Shown in pieces: positions 1 to 8,493 of a DNA stretch of 64,000 nt (within the stretch, counting starts at the first letter, position 1; each line of letters opens with the position of its first letter). Location: assembly GCA_903871545.1 (NCBI GenBank), contig CAIQHG010000012.1:1-64000 (forward strand), given 5' to 3'. The position numbers were made by a program, and so were the translations under genes. Below the pieces are notes generated by a model that saw nothing but the letters and a program-made list of their open reading frames with translations, searched no databases and was not told where the DNA came from. This DNA is from an uncultured Burkholderiales bacterium. Its GTDB lineage: Bacteria > Pseudomonadota > Gammaproteobacteria > Burkholderiales > Burkholderiaceae_C.

Positions 1-105
1 GAGTAAAAAAATTTTGAAAATTATGTAAAGAAGCGAATTCTTTTCATTTCATAGCATTACGATCATTCATAGTCGGTCAATTAACATTTATTACAATCAG
101 TCTAA

Positions 106-573
106 ATGAATTCCCGTTACGCCCCAGTATTGCCACAAAGCCTGCGCTCAAAATCATTGATTAATTTAAAAGTTTTAATTTTATACGGACTTTTAAACTC
201 AGTTGCACTTTATCCAAGCGCTCAAGCCCAGCAGTTGCCAACCTCTAGCTCTATAAATTCCTTAGCTCTGGCGCCCTCGGTTGAGTCCCTTAAGCTAGAG
301 TCCTTTTATGACAGAGTCAATGCCTCGATGTGCTCTCAGTGCCACGGCACTTACGGGCAAAGTGCAGAGGGCTCGAAAATTCCAAGCCTAGCAGGCCAAT
401 CCACGCAAGAGTTGCTCACGAAATTACAAAAGTACCAGGCATCGGAACCTAGCTCCTCAGTCATGGCCCGCTTAGTTAGAGGCTTGAGTGCGCAGCAACT
501 ACTTACAACAGTCGAATACTTTGCCGATCGATCCGCGTTTTTTGAACACACAACACCCAAACCAAAAGAATAA
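106..573 (+). CDS. soxE: Monoheme cytochrome c, SoxE/FccA-like subunit of flavocytochrome c
   Basis: A small exported c-type cytochrome expected to accept electrons from the flavoprotein encoded directly downstream and pass them to the respiratory chain. The N-terminus has a basic start, a hydrophobic stretch and an Ala-x-Ala-type cleavage site (SAQAQ) near residue 42, placing it in the periplasm. One heme-binding CSQCH motif is visible around residue 76, and a Met in SSSVMARL, about 40 residues further on, could be the sixth heme ligand. There is only one heme motif, unlike diheme FccA proteins. The stop codon is two nucleotides before the proposed start of the next gene, so the pair is almost certainly co-transcribed. 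The family assignment rests mainly on this pairing; a generic class I cytochrome is the alternative. Confidence 0.75.
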   Translation: MNSRYAPVLPQSLRSKSLINLKVLILYGLLNSVALYPSAQAQQLPTSSSINSLALAPSVESLKLESFYDRVNASMCSQCHGTYGQSAEGSKIPSLAGQSTQELLTKLQKYQASEPSSSVMARLVRGLSAQQLLTTVEYFADRSAFFEHTTPKPKE

Positions 574-574
574 T

Positions 575-1903
575 TTGAAAAGACGTACCCTCCTAAAGTC
601 CTCGCTTGGACCGGCGCTCATGTCGGCGTTGGGCTCAGACCGAGTGCTCCAACTCGCTGGTGCTCAACCGCTTGGAGAGCTTACATTGAATGGGGCCTCT
701 CAAAAAAACCTCAAAGCCGCTCACGTCGTCATCGTCGGAGCGGGCTTCGGGGGCACTACTGCTGCTAAATATCTTCGCTTACTCTCTAACCAACAAATTA
801 ATGTAACTCTCATCGAGCCTGACCCCTACTTTGTATCATGCCCACTCTCCAACTTGGTGATCACGGGTTCTAAAAGTATGTCAGATATCACTTTGAGCTA
901 CAAAGCTCTCCAGCAAAACTACGGCATTCAAGTGATCAAAGACAGAGTTGCCTCAATTGATCCTCTTAAAAGAAAGCTCGTGACGCTTCAAAATCTGGAA
1001 CTACATTATGATTATTTGGTCATATCCCCCGGTGTAGAGCTCATGTATGATGAAATAATGGGGCTCAAAAATGCCCTTAATCAACAACAAGTTTTGCAAG
1101 CCTGGGGCTCAACCGCTGAAAGCGTCTTGCTCAAACAGCAACTTGAAGCAATGAATAACGGTGAAATATTTGCTCTAAGCGTCCCGGAGCTCCCCTACCG
1201 CTGCCCACCTGGTCCCTACGAACGGGCGAGTTTGGTGGCCAATTACTTTAAAAAGTTCAAACCAAAATCCAAAGTGATCATCTTGGATGCCAACCAAGAT
1301 GTCACCTCCAAGGGCGCCTTATTTAAGAGGTTTTGGGCAGAAAATTACCCCCATCATTTGGAATATAGACCCGAGCATAAAGTTATGGAGGTGGACGGCG
1401 CAAATCGCACCATCAAGTTTGAAATCCAAGACGATCTAAAGGCAGCAGTGCTAAACGTTCTTCCCCCCATGCGTGCGGGCGCAATAGCTGTGCAAACAGG
1501 CCTGGCAAATGTGAATAAACGTTGGTGTGAGGTTGATTTTTTAAGCTTTGAGTCCTCAATTGCGCCTTGGATTCATGTGCTAGGTGACTCCATTCAAGCG
1601 GGCCCCTATATGCCAAAATCAGCCCACATGGCAAACGCACACGCCAAAGTTGCTGCGGCTGCAATTGTTGCTAAACTCTGCGACTTCGCGCCAAACCCCC
1701 GTCCCTGGCTAACCAACACTTGTTACAGTTTTGTAGACCCAACCCAAGCCATTTATATCGCCTCTGTTCATCAGTACGACCCCAAAGAGCACACTTTTAA
1801 GATACTCGCCAATGCTGGCGGCGTCTCCGGAGCGCCCAGTGAAAAGGAGGGGGAATATGCACTCGGATGGGCTAAAAATATTTGGGCCGACTGCCTAGCC
1901 TAA
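575..1903 (+). CDS. soxF: Sulfide dehydrogenase flavoprotein (flavocytochrome c, FccB/SoxF)
   Basis: FAD-dependent periplasmic sulfide:cytochrome c oxidoreductase subunit. A dinucleotide-binding motif (VIVGAGFGGTTAAKYL) follows a leader with a twin-arginine start (KRRTLLKSS), suggesting Tat export. Family landmarks are present: FVSCPLSN, the redox-active Cys in PYRCPPGPYER, a second Cys in RWCEVDFLSFESS, a late GDSIQAGPYMPKSAHMAN segment, and the C-terminal FCSD domain. The ORF track starts at 488 inside the cytochrome gene. A TTG at 575, one base after the upstream stop, gives MKRRTLLKSS, which puts the Tat motif at the N-terminus and leaves a normal family length (442 aa), so I prefer it. 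No other sox genes are visible; they may lie to the left of the window. Confidence 0.88.
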   Translation: MKRRTLLKSSLGPALMSALGSDRVLQLAGAQPLGELTLNGASQKNLKAAHVVIVGAGFGGTTAAKYLRLLSNQQINVTLIEPDPYFVSCPLSNLVITGSKSMSDITLSYKALQQNYGIQVIKDRVASIDPLKRKLVTLQNLELHYDYLVISPGVELMYDEIMGLKNALNQQQVLQAWGSTAESVLLKQQLEAMNNGEIFALSVPELPYRCPPGPYERASLVANYFKKFKPKSKVIILDANQDVTSKGALFKRFWAENYPHHLEYRPEHKVMEVDGANRTIKFEIQDDLKAAVLNVLPPMRAGAIAVQTGLANVNKRWCEVDFLSFESSIAPWIHVLGDSIQAGPYMPKSAHMANAHAKVAAAAIVAKLCDFAPNPRPWLTNTCYSFVDPTQAIYIASVHQYDPKEHTFKILANAGGVSGAPSEKEGEYALGWAKNIWADCLA

Positions 1904-2007
1904 ACGAACGTAAAGAGATTATCTGGTTCACTTACTAACTAGGCGAGAAGATAACTCAATCAAAAAGTCAGTAATTACTATCTAAAAAAATAAGAATTTA
2001 TCAGGAT

Positions 2008-2769
2008 TTACGAATTTTTAAAAGTAAGTAGAAGCTCCCCAATTTTTAATCTCAGATCAGTTGCCCACTCTTTGCGCGATCGGGCTTGGCAGTACTGCAA
2101 AGCCCCCGCTTTTACTTTAGCCGTGATAGGGTCTGCGCTGATCGTGCTCCAAACGGACTGAACAAGGCTAATTTCTCCAACAAAACTTGGTGCCTGAGTT
2201 TGCTGCCCACTTGCTCTGTCCAGATATGAAATGCAAAGTGGTTGGACCGGTGCGTCAGCGCTTACTGCGGCTTGGACCAAGTTAGCATGAAAGGGGAGTA
2301 AATCGGTACCGTCGCTTGTTGTCCCCTCTGGAAAAACTGCTAAAACATTGCCCTCTTGCAGCGCCGCAGACATCGTTTGCACGACTTTAATTGCGCTTCT
2401 AGGTTTTTCTCGCTCGATAAAAAACATTCCTGTTTTGCGGGTTAAAAAGCCAACCACTGGCCATCCCCCGATCTCAGACTTAGCAACAAAGCGACAGTAC
2501 CCAACAGAGTGCAGCACCAATACATCCAACCAAGAGATGTGATTAGAGACAATTAGCAAGGGACCACGAAAAGTAAAAGCCCCCTCCAAATGAACAATAA
2601 TTCCAAAGCATTGGAGTACTTTGATGGACCATTTCTGAACCTCTTGTTGGCGCAACCGTTGGCTCAAAAAGGGAAACTTAAACAAAACAATCAAATACCC
2701 TTTAAACAGGTAAAGCACCAGCAACATAAATCTAGCCAGAGCCCGAGAATGCTTGAGTAAGAAGGTCAT
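2008..2769 (-). CDS. plsC: 1-acyl-sn-glycerol-3-phosphate acyltransferase
   Basis: Transfers an acyl chain to the sn-2 position of lysophosphatidic acid in phospholipid synthesis at the inner membrane. The acyltransferase block I is SNHISWLDVLVL (H-x4-D catalytic pair), a glycerophosphate-binding segment follows as IEREKPRSA, and block III is FPEGTTSDG. A hydrophobic N-terminal segment (LARFMLLVLYLF) is the likely membrane anchor. The length of 253 aa is usual. It lies 32 bp downstream of the dihydroorotase-like gene on the same strand and is probably the last gene of the algH-ruvX-pyr operon. Other lysophospholipid acyltransferases, such as ornithine-lipid OlsA, share these blocks, so the acceptor is not certain. 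Confidence 0.85.
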   Translation of the reverse strand: MTFLLKHSRALARFMLLVLYLFKGYLIVLFKFPFLSQRLRQQEVQKWSIKVLQCFGIIVHLEGAFTFRGPLLIVSNHISWLDVLVLHSVGYCRFVAKSEIGGWPVVGFLTRKTGMFFIEREKPRSAIKVVQTMSAALQEGNVLAVFPEGTTSDGTDLLPFHANLVQAAVSADAPVQPLCISYLDRASGQQTQAPSFVGEISLVQSVWSTISADPITAKVKAGALQYCQARSRKEWATDLRLKIGELLLTFKNS

Positions 2770-2801
2770 TTAGGTTGTGTTGTCGCTGTTGTGAGCGGGC
2801 C

Positions 2802-4166
2802 TCAATCCCGAGAGTAAACCAACTCACCGCCTAGGACTGTAAACTTAACGATCCCCGGCATAGCCGTGCCCCCCATATCAAATGCAAACGGGGTAAATTT
2901 ACCCTGGCTTTTTAGATCCTCAGGTTTAACCATCCACACCGCATTGGGATCAAAAATACAGATATCCGCCACTCCGCCCACTCTCAGTTCACCCACACCT
3001 GATGCGACTTGGGCGTTGCTACTTGGGGTAGCTTGCACGTTTGAAGTCCCGCAACTAGGGTCTGCCATGCGCAAGATTTTGGCGGGATTGTCAGTGATCA
3101 CTCTCAAAGTGTCTATCATTGAGAGCTTATATTTAGAACCCCACTTCAATGCCAAGCTAAGCAGGAGTTCTACCCCGCTGGCACCAGGCTGAGCCTGTGC
3201 AAAAGGCAGTGACTTTAGATCCCCTTCAACCGGGTTGTGATCCGAGACAAGGACGTCTATTACGCCTTCGAGCAGGGCCTTTTGCAGGGCCTCCCTGTCA
3301 CTTTCTTGGCGCAGGGGAGGGGTAAGCCTTGCACGGGAATCAAAGAACCCAATATCTTGATCCGTTAAGTGAAGCGAGTTAACACTCACATCACAACTAA
3401 GGGGCAAACCTTCGTCTTTAGCACTTTTAATCAGAGCGACTCCTGCAGCGCTTGAAATTCTGCAAAGATGCACTCTTGCACCCGTTCCCCTCATCAGTGC
3501 GAAGATTGTGTTTAAGGCAATGGTCTCAGCTGCAACGGGGACGCTGCTCAGGCCCAAACGGGTTGCCAAAGCGCCACTGGCCGCAACGCCTTGGCCAAGG
3601 TAGTAATCTTGGGGTCTTAGCCAAACGCAAAATCCGTAAGTTGCTGCGTACTGCATCGCCCGTTGCAAAACCTGGGTGTTAGAGATGGAGTGCTCCGCTT
3701 GGCCAAATCCGATACATCCTGCCTGGGCGAGTTCAAGCATTTCCGTTAAAGCCTCGCCCTTCAGCCCTTTGGTGAGCGCTCCAAGCGGATGAACCCTCGT
3801 TAAATTCATTTTTCCGGCTCTGAACTTAAGCATATCCACCAATCCCGGCTCATCAAGCACAGGATCCGTATCGGGGGGGCATACCAGTGAGGTGACACCT
3901 CCCGCTACACAGGCCCTTAGCTCAGACTCCAGCATGCCCTCGTGCTCGTAGCCAGGCTCTCTCAGGCGGGCCGTCAAATCCACCAAACCAGGGGCAACGA
4001 TGCACTGATTTGCATCAATCTCCAAATCAGCCTTAAACCCCTTTGCAGAGTCTGCTCGGCCAGCGCCTATCCTTGAGATGATGGAGTCTTCGATCTGAAT
4101 GTCACACACCGCATCTAATGAGGAGCAAGGATCAATTACACGGCCGTTTTTTATCAGTATTTTCAT
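2802..4166 (-). CDS. Dihydroorotase-like protein lacking metal ligands (PyrC'/PyrX type)
   Basis: A type I dihydroorotase homologue (454 aa) that is probably not catalytic. Where active enzymes have the metal motif DxHxHLREPG, this protein reads [10 protein letters not shown] at residues 63-72, so both histidines are gone. The later HIS-type ligand reads HLCRIS, and the TDHAPH aspartate block reads SDHNPV. In Pseudomonas a comparable inactive PyrC' holds aspartate transcarbamoylase in a dodecameric complex. The gene overlaps pyrB by 4 bp, as expected for a structural partner made in equal amounts. A separate active dihydroorotase should be encoded elsewhere. The fold assignment is firm; the scaffold role follows from known relatives and the missing residues. 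Confidence 0.88.
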   Translation of the reverse strand: MKILIKNGRVIDPCSSLDAVCDIQIEDSIISRIGAGRADSAKGFKADLEIDANQCIVAPGLVDLTARLREPGYEHEGMLESELRACVAGGVTSLVCPPDTDPVLDEPGLVDMLKFRAGKMNLTRVHPLGALTKGLKGEALTEMLELAQAGCIGFGQAEHSISNTQVLQRAMQYAATYGFCVWLRPQDYYLGQGVAASGALATRLGLSSVPVAAETIALNTIFALMRGTGARVHLCRISSAAGVALIKSAKDEGLPLSCDVSVNSLHLTDQDIGFFDSRARLTPPLRQESDREALQKALLEGVIDVLVSDHNPVEGDLKSLPFAQAQPGASGVELLLSLALKWGSKYKLSMIDTLRVITDNPAKILRMADPSCGTSNVQATPSSNAQVASGVGELRVGGVADICIFDPNAVWMVKPEDLKSQGKFTPFAFDMGGTAMPGIVKFTVLGGELVYSRD

Positions 4167-5125
4167 GCGTCATTACCGGCAACAATAGACATTACGGCCA
4201 TTCTGACCGCGATGCCAAACGTAACTTGAGGAAGAATCACGCTTTGAGGTCCATCCACTACGGCTGAATCTATCTCAACTCCTCTGTTAATGGGACCTGG
4301 ATGCATCACAATCGCATCAGGCTTGGCAAGGGCAAGCTTTTGAGGAGTTAGCCCGTACCCCTTAAAGTACTCTTGACTAGAGGGTAACAATGCTCCGCTC
4401 ATGCGCTCGTTTTGTAATCTCAACATAATGACCACATCACAACCTTTGATACCCTCTTCCAAGTTATTGAATACTTTAACTCCCATTTGTGTCATGTCTG
4501 TAGGAACCAAGGTCTTGGGGCCAACCACTCTGACCTCGGCGCATCCGAGTGTTGTCAAGGCATGAATATCAGACCTAGCCACGCGGGAGTGCAACACATC
4601 CCCAACGAGGGCAACGCACAAGTTAGAGAACTCGCCCTTGTAATGACGAATGGTGTACATGTCCAGTAACCCTTGAGTGGGGTGAGCGTGTCTGCCGTCT
4701 CCGGCGTTGATCACGTGCACGTGTGGGGCTGTGTGCTGTGCAATTAGGTAGGGTGCTCCGGACTCAGCGTGGCGAACCACAAAAATATCAGCAGCCATTG
4801 CGCTCAGATTTGCAATCGTATCTAAGAGTGACTCACCTTTGCTCGCAGATGACCTTGCAATGTCTAAATTAATCACATCGGCACTTAAGCGTTTAGCAGC
4901 GATCTCAAAAGTTGTGCGGGTGCGCGTGCTGTTTTCAAAAAAAAGGTTAAACACGCTCTTGCCTCGTAGAAGAGGGACTTTTTTAACCTCCCTATCGCTC
5001 ACTGAGACAAAATTAGCGGCTGTATCCAATATGTGAGTTAACAAAGCGCGAGATAGCCCCTCGGTTGATAAGAGATGGATGAGCTCACCGTTTTTGTTAA
5101 GCTGGGGATTGCGCTTATGTTGCAC
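4163..5125 (-). CDS. pyrB: Aspartate carbamoyltransferase catalytic subunit
   Basis: Condenses carbamoyl phosphate with aspartate in the first committed step of pyrimidine synthesis, in the cytoplasm. Diagnostic motifs are all present: the carbamoyl-phosphate loop [20 protein letters not shown], the aspartate-binding MLRLQNERM, and [12 protein letters not shown] near the C-terminus. The length of 320 aa is normal. No regulatory subunit gene (pyrI) is adjacent, which fits the bacterial class that pairs PyrB with a dihydroorotase-like partner; that partner follows with a 4-bp overlap. The start overlaps the pyrR end by 11 bp, indicating translational coupling. Confidence 0.95.
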   Translation of the reverse strand: MQHKRNPQLNKNGELIHLLSTEGLSRALLTHILDTAANFVSVSDREVKKVPLLRGKSVFNLFFENSTRTRTTFEIAAKRLSADVINLDIARSSASKGESLLDTIANLSAMAADIFVVRHAESGAPYLIAQHTAPHVHVINAGDGRHAHPTQGLLDMYTIRHYKGEFSNLCVALVGDVLHSRVARSDIHALTTLGCAEVRVVGPKTLVPTDMTQMGVKVFNNLEEGIKGCDVVIMLRLQNERMSGALLPSSQEYFKGYGLTPQKLALAKPDAIVMHPGPINRGVEIDSAVVDGPQSVILPQVTFGIAVRMAVMSIVAGNDA

Positions 5126-5636
5126 GCTGGGACTCCAAAGAAAATTTAAAGCGCCCTTGCACGTCTTGCTCTAGTGTGAGCTTACTTGCATCGGCTAGGG
5201 GAAGTCTGGCCGCCGCGTAGTCACAGTGTATGGGTAACTCTCTTGAACCCCGGTCTACCAGCACGGCTAGGCGCACGCTTGCAGGTCGCCCAAAATCAAA
5301 CATCTCATTGAGTACGGCTCTGATCGTTCGGCCCGTATAAAGCACATCATCGATTAATAAAATGTGCGCCCCTTCAATCTCAAAAGGCAACTTGGTTTGA
5401 CCTCCATCGCTTAACCCTCTTCGTGCAAAATCATCGCGGTGCAAACCCGATGAAATGGCCCCTACCGGACAACTCAACCCCAAATCATTGACCACACGCT
5501 TTGCCAGCCACACTCCACCCGAAATGACCCCCACCACACTGGTCCCGGGCGTCAACAAAGGTTTGACGCCTTGGCAAAAATCTTTGTAAATGGACTCCGC
5601 ATCAAGCTCTATATGACCGTGATTGACAGTACTCAT
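5115..5636 (-). CDS. pyrR: Bifunctional pyr regulator / uracil phosphoribosyltransferase
   Basis: A PRTase-fold protein that in various bacteria regulates pyrimidine genes and can make UMP from uracil and PRPP. The PRPP-binding loop is [15 protein letters not shown], and the N-terminal [12 protein letters not shown] matches the pyrophosphate loop region. The length of 173 aa is typical. It overlaps ruvX by 4 bp and pyrB by 11 bp in the same operon. Whether it regulates by attenuation here is not visible: the gene is internal to the operon and I see no leader hairpin upstream of pyrB. Confidence 0.92.
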   Translation of the reverse strand: MSTVNHGHIELDAESIYKDFCQGVKPLLTPGTSVVGVISGGVWLAKRVVNDLGLSCPVGAISSGLHRDDFARRGLSDGGQTKLPFEIEGAHILLIDDVLYTGRTIRAVLNEMFDFGRPASVRLAVLVDRGSRELPIHCDYAAARLPLADASKLTLEQDVQGRFKFSLESQRAT

Positions 5637-6154
5637 AATGAGAGACTTCTAAAAAATTGATTAAGAATGATACAAGCAGACTCAGCGTCTACGTCTACTC
5701 CCCGAGTATCGCCCCCGTGAGCGCTATACACTTCAGTGGTTGAGTAGCGCTCATCTACTTCGTAGACGGGCAAATTAAATCTACCCCGCAGTTGCCTGAT
5801 GAAACGCCGCGCTTTGATGGTGTTCTCATGTTCTGCCCCGTCAGGGTGAAAGGGTACCCCAACAACTAAAGCTTGGGGCTGGTACTCAGCAATGCGCTGA
5901 CCAATTTGAGTCCATTGCTCAAGGGCGCTGCCACTGACTCCTTGGCATGGTTTGGCGCTTGAGAGTAATTTGTGGCCGTAGGAGACACCAATTCGCTTGG
6001 TCCCGTAATCTAGGCCCATAAACATCTCAAAAGCCTTTGGATTTAGACAAAGAGGTTGGGAAACCACACTAGGATTAGAGGGAGTCTCGTCAACCTGCAA
6101 AGTGTCTTGCAAGCTATTTTCTAGGCCGGGTGTAACTTGGTCAGCCCCTGTCAT
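5633..6154 (-). CDS. ruvX: Putative pre-16S rRNA nuclease / Holliday junction resolvase RuvX (YqgF)
   Basis: RNase H-fold nuclease family that processes the 5' end of 16S rRNA in E. coli. The core starts at MGLDYGTKRIGVSYG and includes ALVVGVPFHPDG, YEVDERYSTTEV and the late acidic residue in DAESACIILNQF. An unusual 45-residue N-terminal extension rich in polar residues precedes the core. The ORF-track start gives an ATGA overlap with algH, which supports it, but an internal Met just before the core (MFMGLDYG) would give the usual length near 130 aa. I keep the coupled start with moderate certainty. Confidence 0.88.
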   Translation of the reverse strand: MTGADQVTPGLENSLQDTLQVDETPSNPSVVSQPLCLNPKAFEMFMGLDYGTKRIGVSYGHKLLSSAKPCQGVSGSALEQWTQIGQRIAEYQPQALVVGVPFHPDGAEHENTIKARRFIRQLRGRFNLPVYEVDERYSTTEVYSAHGGDTRGVDVDAESACIILNQFFRSLSL

Positions 6155-6750
6155 GCATGTCCTGCGTCTGGGGATAGCATCCAGGCCTGAAGACCCAAAA
6201 GGGAGAGCGCTTTATCGTACCTTTGCTCAAAAGGTGTGTCAAAAATGACACTGGGATCAGCTTGTACCGTGAGCCAACTGTTTTCACCTAATTCAGACTC
6301 TAGTTGACCCTGCGCCCAGGCTGAATAGCCGAGGGAGACGAGTACTTTTTTAGGCCCCGCCCCGGTTGCCAAGGCCTCAAGTACATCTTTAGAAGTAGTC
6401 ATCTCAAGCCCCCCAGGCACCGAAAGGGTTGAGGCGTAAACCGTCTCTCCATCGGTTTGGTCAAGCTTTAGCATTGGTTCGTGCAATACGAACCCCCGCT
6501 CCGTGTGCATCGGCCCGCCTTGAAAGACTAAAGAGGAGTCCAAATCGGGACGCGTTACAGGAAGCTCCACTTTTTCAAATAAACTCCTCAGACTCATCTC
6601 GCTTGGCTTGTTGATCACCAACCCCAAAGCCCCTCTTTCACTGTGTTCGCATAAATATACGACACTACGGGAGAAAGAGTCATCAGACATGCCGGGCATT
6701 GCAATCAGAAAGTGATCAGTTAAGTTGATTGAGTCTATTTCAGTAGTCAT
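6151..6750 (-). CDS. algH: AlgH/YqgE family protein (UPF0301)
   Basis: A conserved protein of unknown biochemical role, named for an alginate-regulation phenotype in Pseudomonas and very often encoded next to ruvX. Typical family segments are FLIAMPGMSDDSFSRSVVYL, GALGLVINKPS, FQGGPMHTERGFVLH and LGYSAWAQGQLESEL. The length of 199 aa is normal. It is the first gene of the minus-strand pyrimidine operon, and its start lies only 44 bp from the divergent photolyase gene, so both promoters must share this short, AT-rich interval. Confidence 0.93.
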   Translation of the reverse strand: MTTEIDSINLTDHFLIAMPGMSDDSFSRSVVYLCEHSERGALGLVINKPSEMSLRSLFEKVELPVTRPDLDSSLVFQGGPMHTERGFVLHEPMLKLDQTDGETVYASTLSVPGGLEMTTSKDVLEALATGAGPKKVLVSLGYSAWAQGQLESELGENSWLTVQADPSVIFDTPFEQRYDKALSLLGLQAWMLSPDAGHA

Positions 6751-6794
6751 GTGTTCATTTTACTAGATAGCGAAAAGTTAAAAAAATTATTCAT

Positions 6795-8327
6795 TTGGAT
6801 CAAAAAGTGCACAACTCCATTATTGGTGATTTTCAGTCAGGATTGGTTTGGTTTAAACGCGATTTACGTGTCAAAGATCAACATGCGCTGTATATGGCAC
6901 TCAAACACTGTCAAAAAGTGTATTGCCTATTCGTTTTTGATACCGATATTTTGACTCCCCTACCCAAAGAGGACAGAAGAGTCGAGTTTATTCAAGAATC
7001 TTTGGTCTCCTTGGATCGCGAGCTCAAAAAGTTCGCAGGCTCACAAGAGGTAAGGCTCATTACTTTGATGGGCCAACCGGTCTTTGAAGTTCCAAAGGCA
7101 GCTGCCTCGCTGCAAGTTCAAGCGGTCTTTTCTAACCATGATGATGAACCTTACGCCTTATCTAGGGACGCATTGGTCAGGGGGAAATTAGCCGAGCAAG
7201 GCATCTCCTTCTTTGACTTTAAAGATCATGTGATCTTTGAGCGCAGTGAGGTGCTTACTCAAGCCGGGACTGCTTACGGGGTCTTTACGCCTTATAAAAA
7301 TGCGTGGTTGAAAAAAGTGAAGGACGCAGATTTAATGCCTTTTGACGTTACCCCTTACAAAAGCCACCTTGCTGCTCTTGGCCCATCACAAAAAAAGACA
7401 TTTGCGCATCCTATTCATACCTTGGAGGATCTGGGCTTTAAGCAAACGAACTTAAGAACTCTGCCCGTACGCACCGGAGTGGAGGGGGGGGAATACCTAT
7501 TTAAAGATTTCCTCAGCCGCATGGATCTTTACGCAGAGACACGAGATTTCCCAGCCGTTAAGGGACCTAGTTACCTGGGCGTTCATTTACGGTTTGGGAC
7601 TGTTTCTATTCGCCAACTCGCAAACATAGCTCTTGAGAGAACTCGAAGTGGATCGCCGGGTGCAGCAGTTTGGTTATCCGAGCTTATATGGAGGGACTTT
7701 TACGCGCAAATAATGCATCACCATCCCCGAGTTGTGCGCAAATCTTTTAAACCCGAGTATGACAAAATAGTGTGGGAAGACGGTGCACTAGGTAACCAAC
7801 TCTTTGAATCTTGGCGTTCAGCCAAAACGGGATACCCAATTGTTGATGCTGCCATGCAACAAATCAACTCCACAGGTTACATGCACAACCGATTAAGAAT
7901 GATTGTTGCTAGTTTTTTAGTGAAAGACCTAGGTATTGATTGGAGACGGGGGGAGGCCTACTTTGCGACACATTTAATTGATTTTGATCTCTCCTCCAAC
8001 AACGGTGGTTGGCAGTGGGCAAGCTCAAGTGGGTGCGATGCGCAACCCTACTTTAGAATATTCAATCCCATCAGCCAAAGTAAGCGCTTTGATCCTAAGG
8101 GCCTTTTCATTAAGCGCTATTTGCCAGAGCTTGGCGAACTTGGAGAGAAAGATATTCACGCACCCTGGGAAGCCTCTAGCCTCACCCTAAAAAGTGCTGG
8201 CCTTGAATTGGGTAAAAATTACCCCTTACCAGTGGTGGATCACGCTTCAGCACGCGAGCTCACGCTCAAACGCTATTCGGTGGTTAAATCGACTAAGACT
8301 GATCTCAAAACTCATGACAAAACCTAA
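6795..8327 (+). CDS. phr: Deoxyribodipyrimidine photolyase
   Basis: Light-driven FAD enzyme that splits cyclobutane pyrimidine dimers in DNA. The N-terminal photolyase domain begins with GLVWFKRDLRVKDQHAL. The FAD-binding half has WLSELIWRDFYAQIMHHHP, the Trp/Asn-rich core (RMIVASFLVKDL, THLIDFDLSSNNGGWQWAS) and GCDAQPYFRIFNP, all typical of class I CPD photolyases. The length of 510 aa is slightly long. The start codon is TTG (MDQKVHNS); a GTG four codons downstream is an alternative. It overlaps the start of a small membrane-protein gene and is divergent from algH. Confidence 0.93.
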   Translation: MDQKVHNSIIGDFQSGLVWFKRDLRVKDQHALYMALKHCQKVYCLFVFDTDILTPLPKEDRRVEFIQESLVSLDRELKKFAGSQEVRLITLMGQPVFEVPKAAASLQVQAVFSNHDDEPYALSRDALVRGKLAEQGISFFDFKDHVIFERSEVLTQAGTAYGVFTPYKNAWLKKVKDADLMPFDVTPYKSHLAALGPSQKKTFAHPIHTLEDLGFKQTNLRTLPVRTGVEGGEYLFKDFLSRMDLYAETRDFPAVKGPSYLGVHLRFGTVSIRQLANIALERTRSGSPGAAVWLSELIWRDFYAQIMHHHPRVVRKSFKPEYDKIVWEDGALGNQLFESWRSAKTGYPIVDAAMQQINSTGYMHNRLRMIVASFLVKDLGIDWRRGEAYFATHLIDFDLSSNNGGWQWASSSGCDAQPYFRIFNPISQSKRFDPKGLFIKRYLPELGELGEKDIHAPWEASSLTLKSAGLELGKNYPLPVVDHASARELTLKRYSVVKSTKTDLKTHDKT

Positions 8328-8493
8328 CGATCAAACCAACCCTAACTCCGACTTGAATCTAAAAGACTCTAAGCAAGGCACGCCCACTGAGCCCATACAC
8401 TTAGAATCCAACCCAGTCGCTCGAAAAGCTTTAATGTTCATAACGCTTGCGGTTGCTCTTTTTTTAGGCTACTTGCTTTACACACTCAAATAG
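8314..8493 (+). CDS. Small single-pass membrane protein, 59 aa, function unknown
   Basis: The ORF track gives a 99-aa frame from 8194, but its first 40 residues lie inside the photolyase gene. An ATG at 8314 overlaps the phr end and yields a plausible 59-aa protein: a polar, Asn/Asp/Thr-rich N-terminal half followed by one hydrophobic helix (ALMFITLAVALFLGYLLYTL) ending in Lys. The stop codon directly abuts the xdhC start with no spacer, so the three genes look co-transcribed and translationally coupled. No family was recognised. Its tight placement makes a real gene more likely than a chance frame. Confidence 0.6.
   Translation: MTKPNDQTNPNSDLNLKDSKQGTPTEPIHLESNPVARKALMFITLAVALFLGYLLYTLK

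Noticed and set aside
2866-3192. 108-aa plus-strand ORF opposite the dihydroorotase-like gene
   Set aside because: Antisense shadow of a clear coding region, no ribosome-binding site or motif.
2802-4166. Functional pyrC (active dihydroorotase)
   Set aside because: HxH and other metal ligands are replaced; more consistent with the inactive PyrC'-type partner of PyrB.
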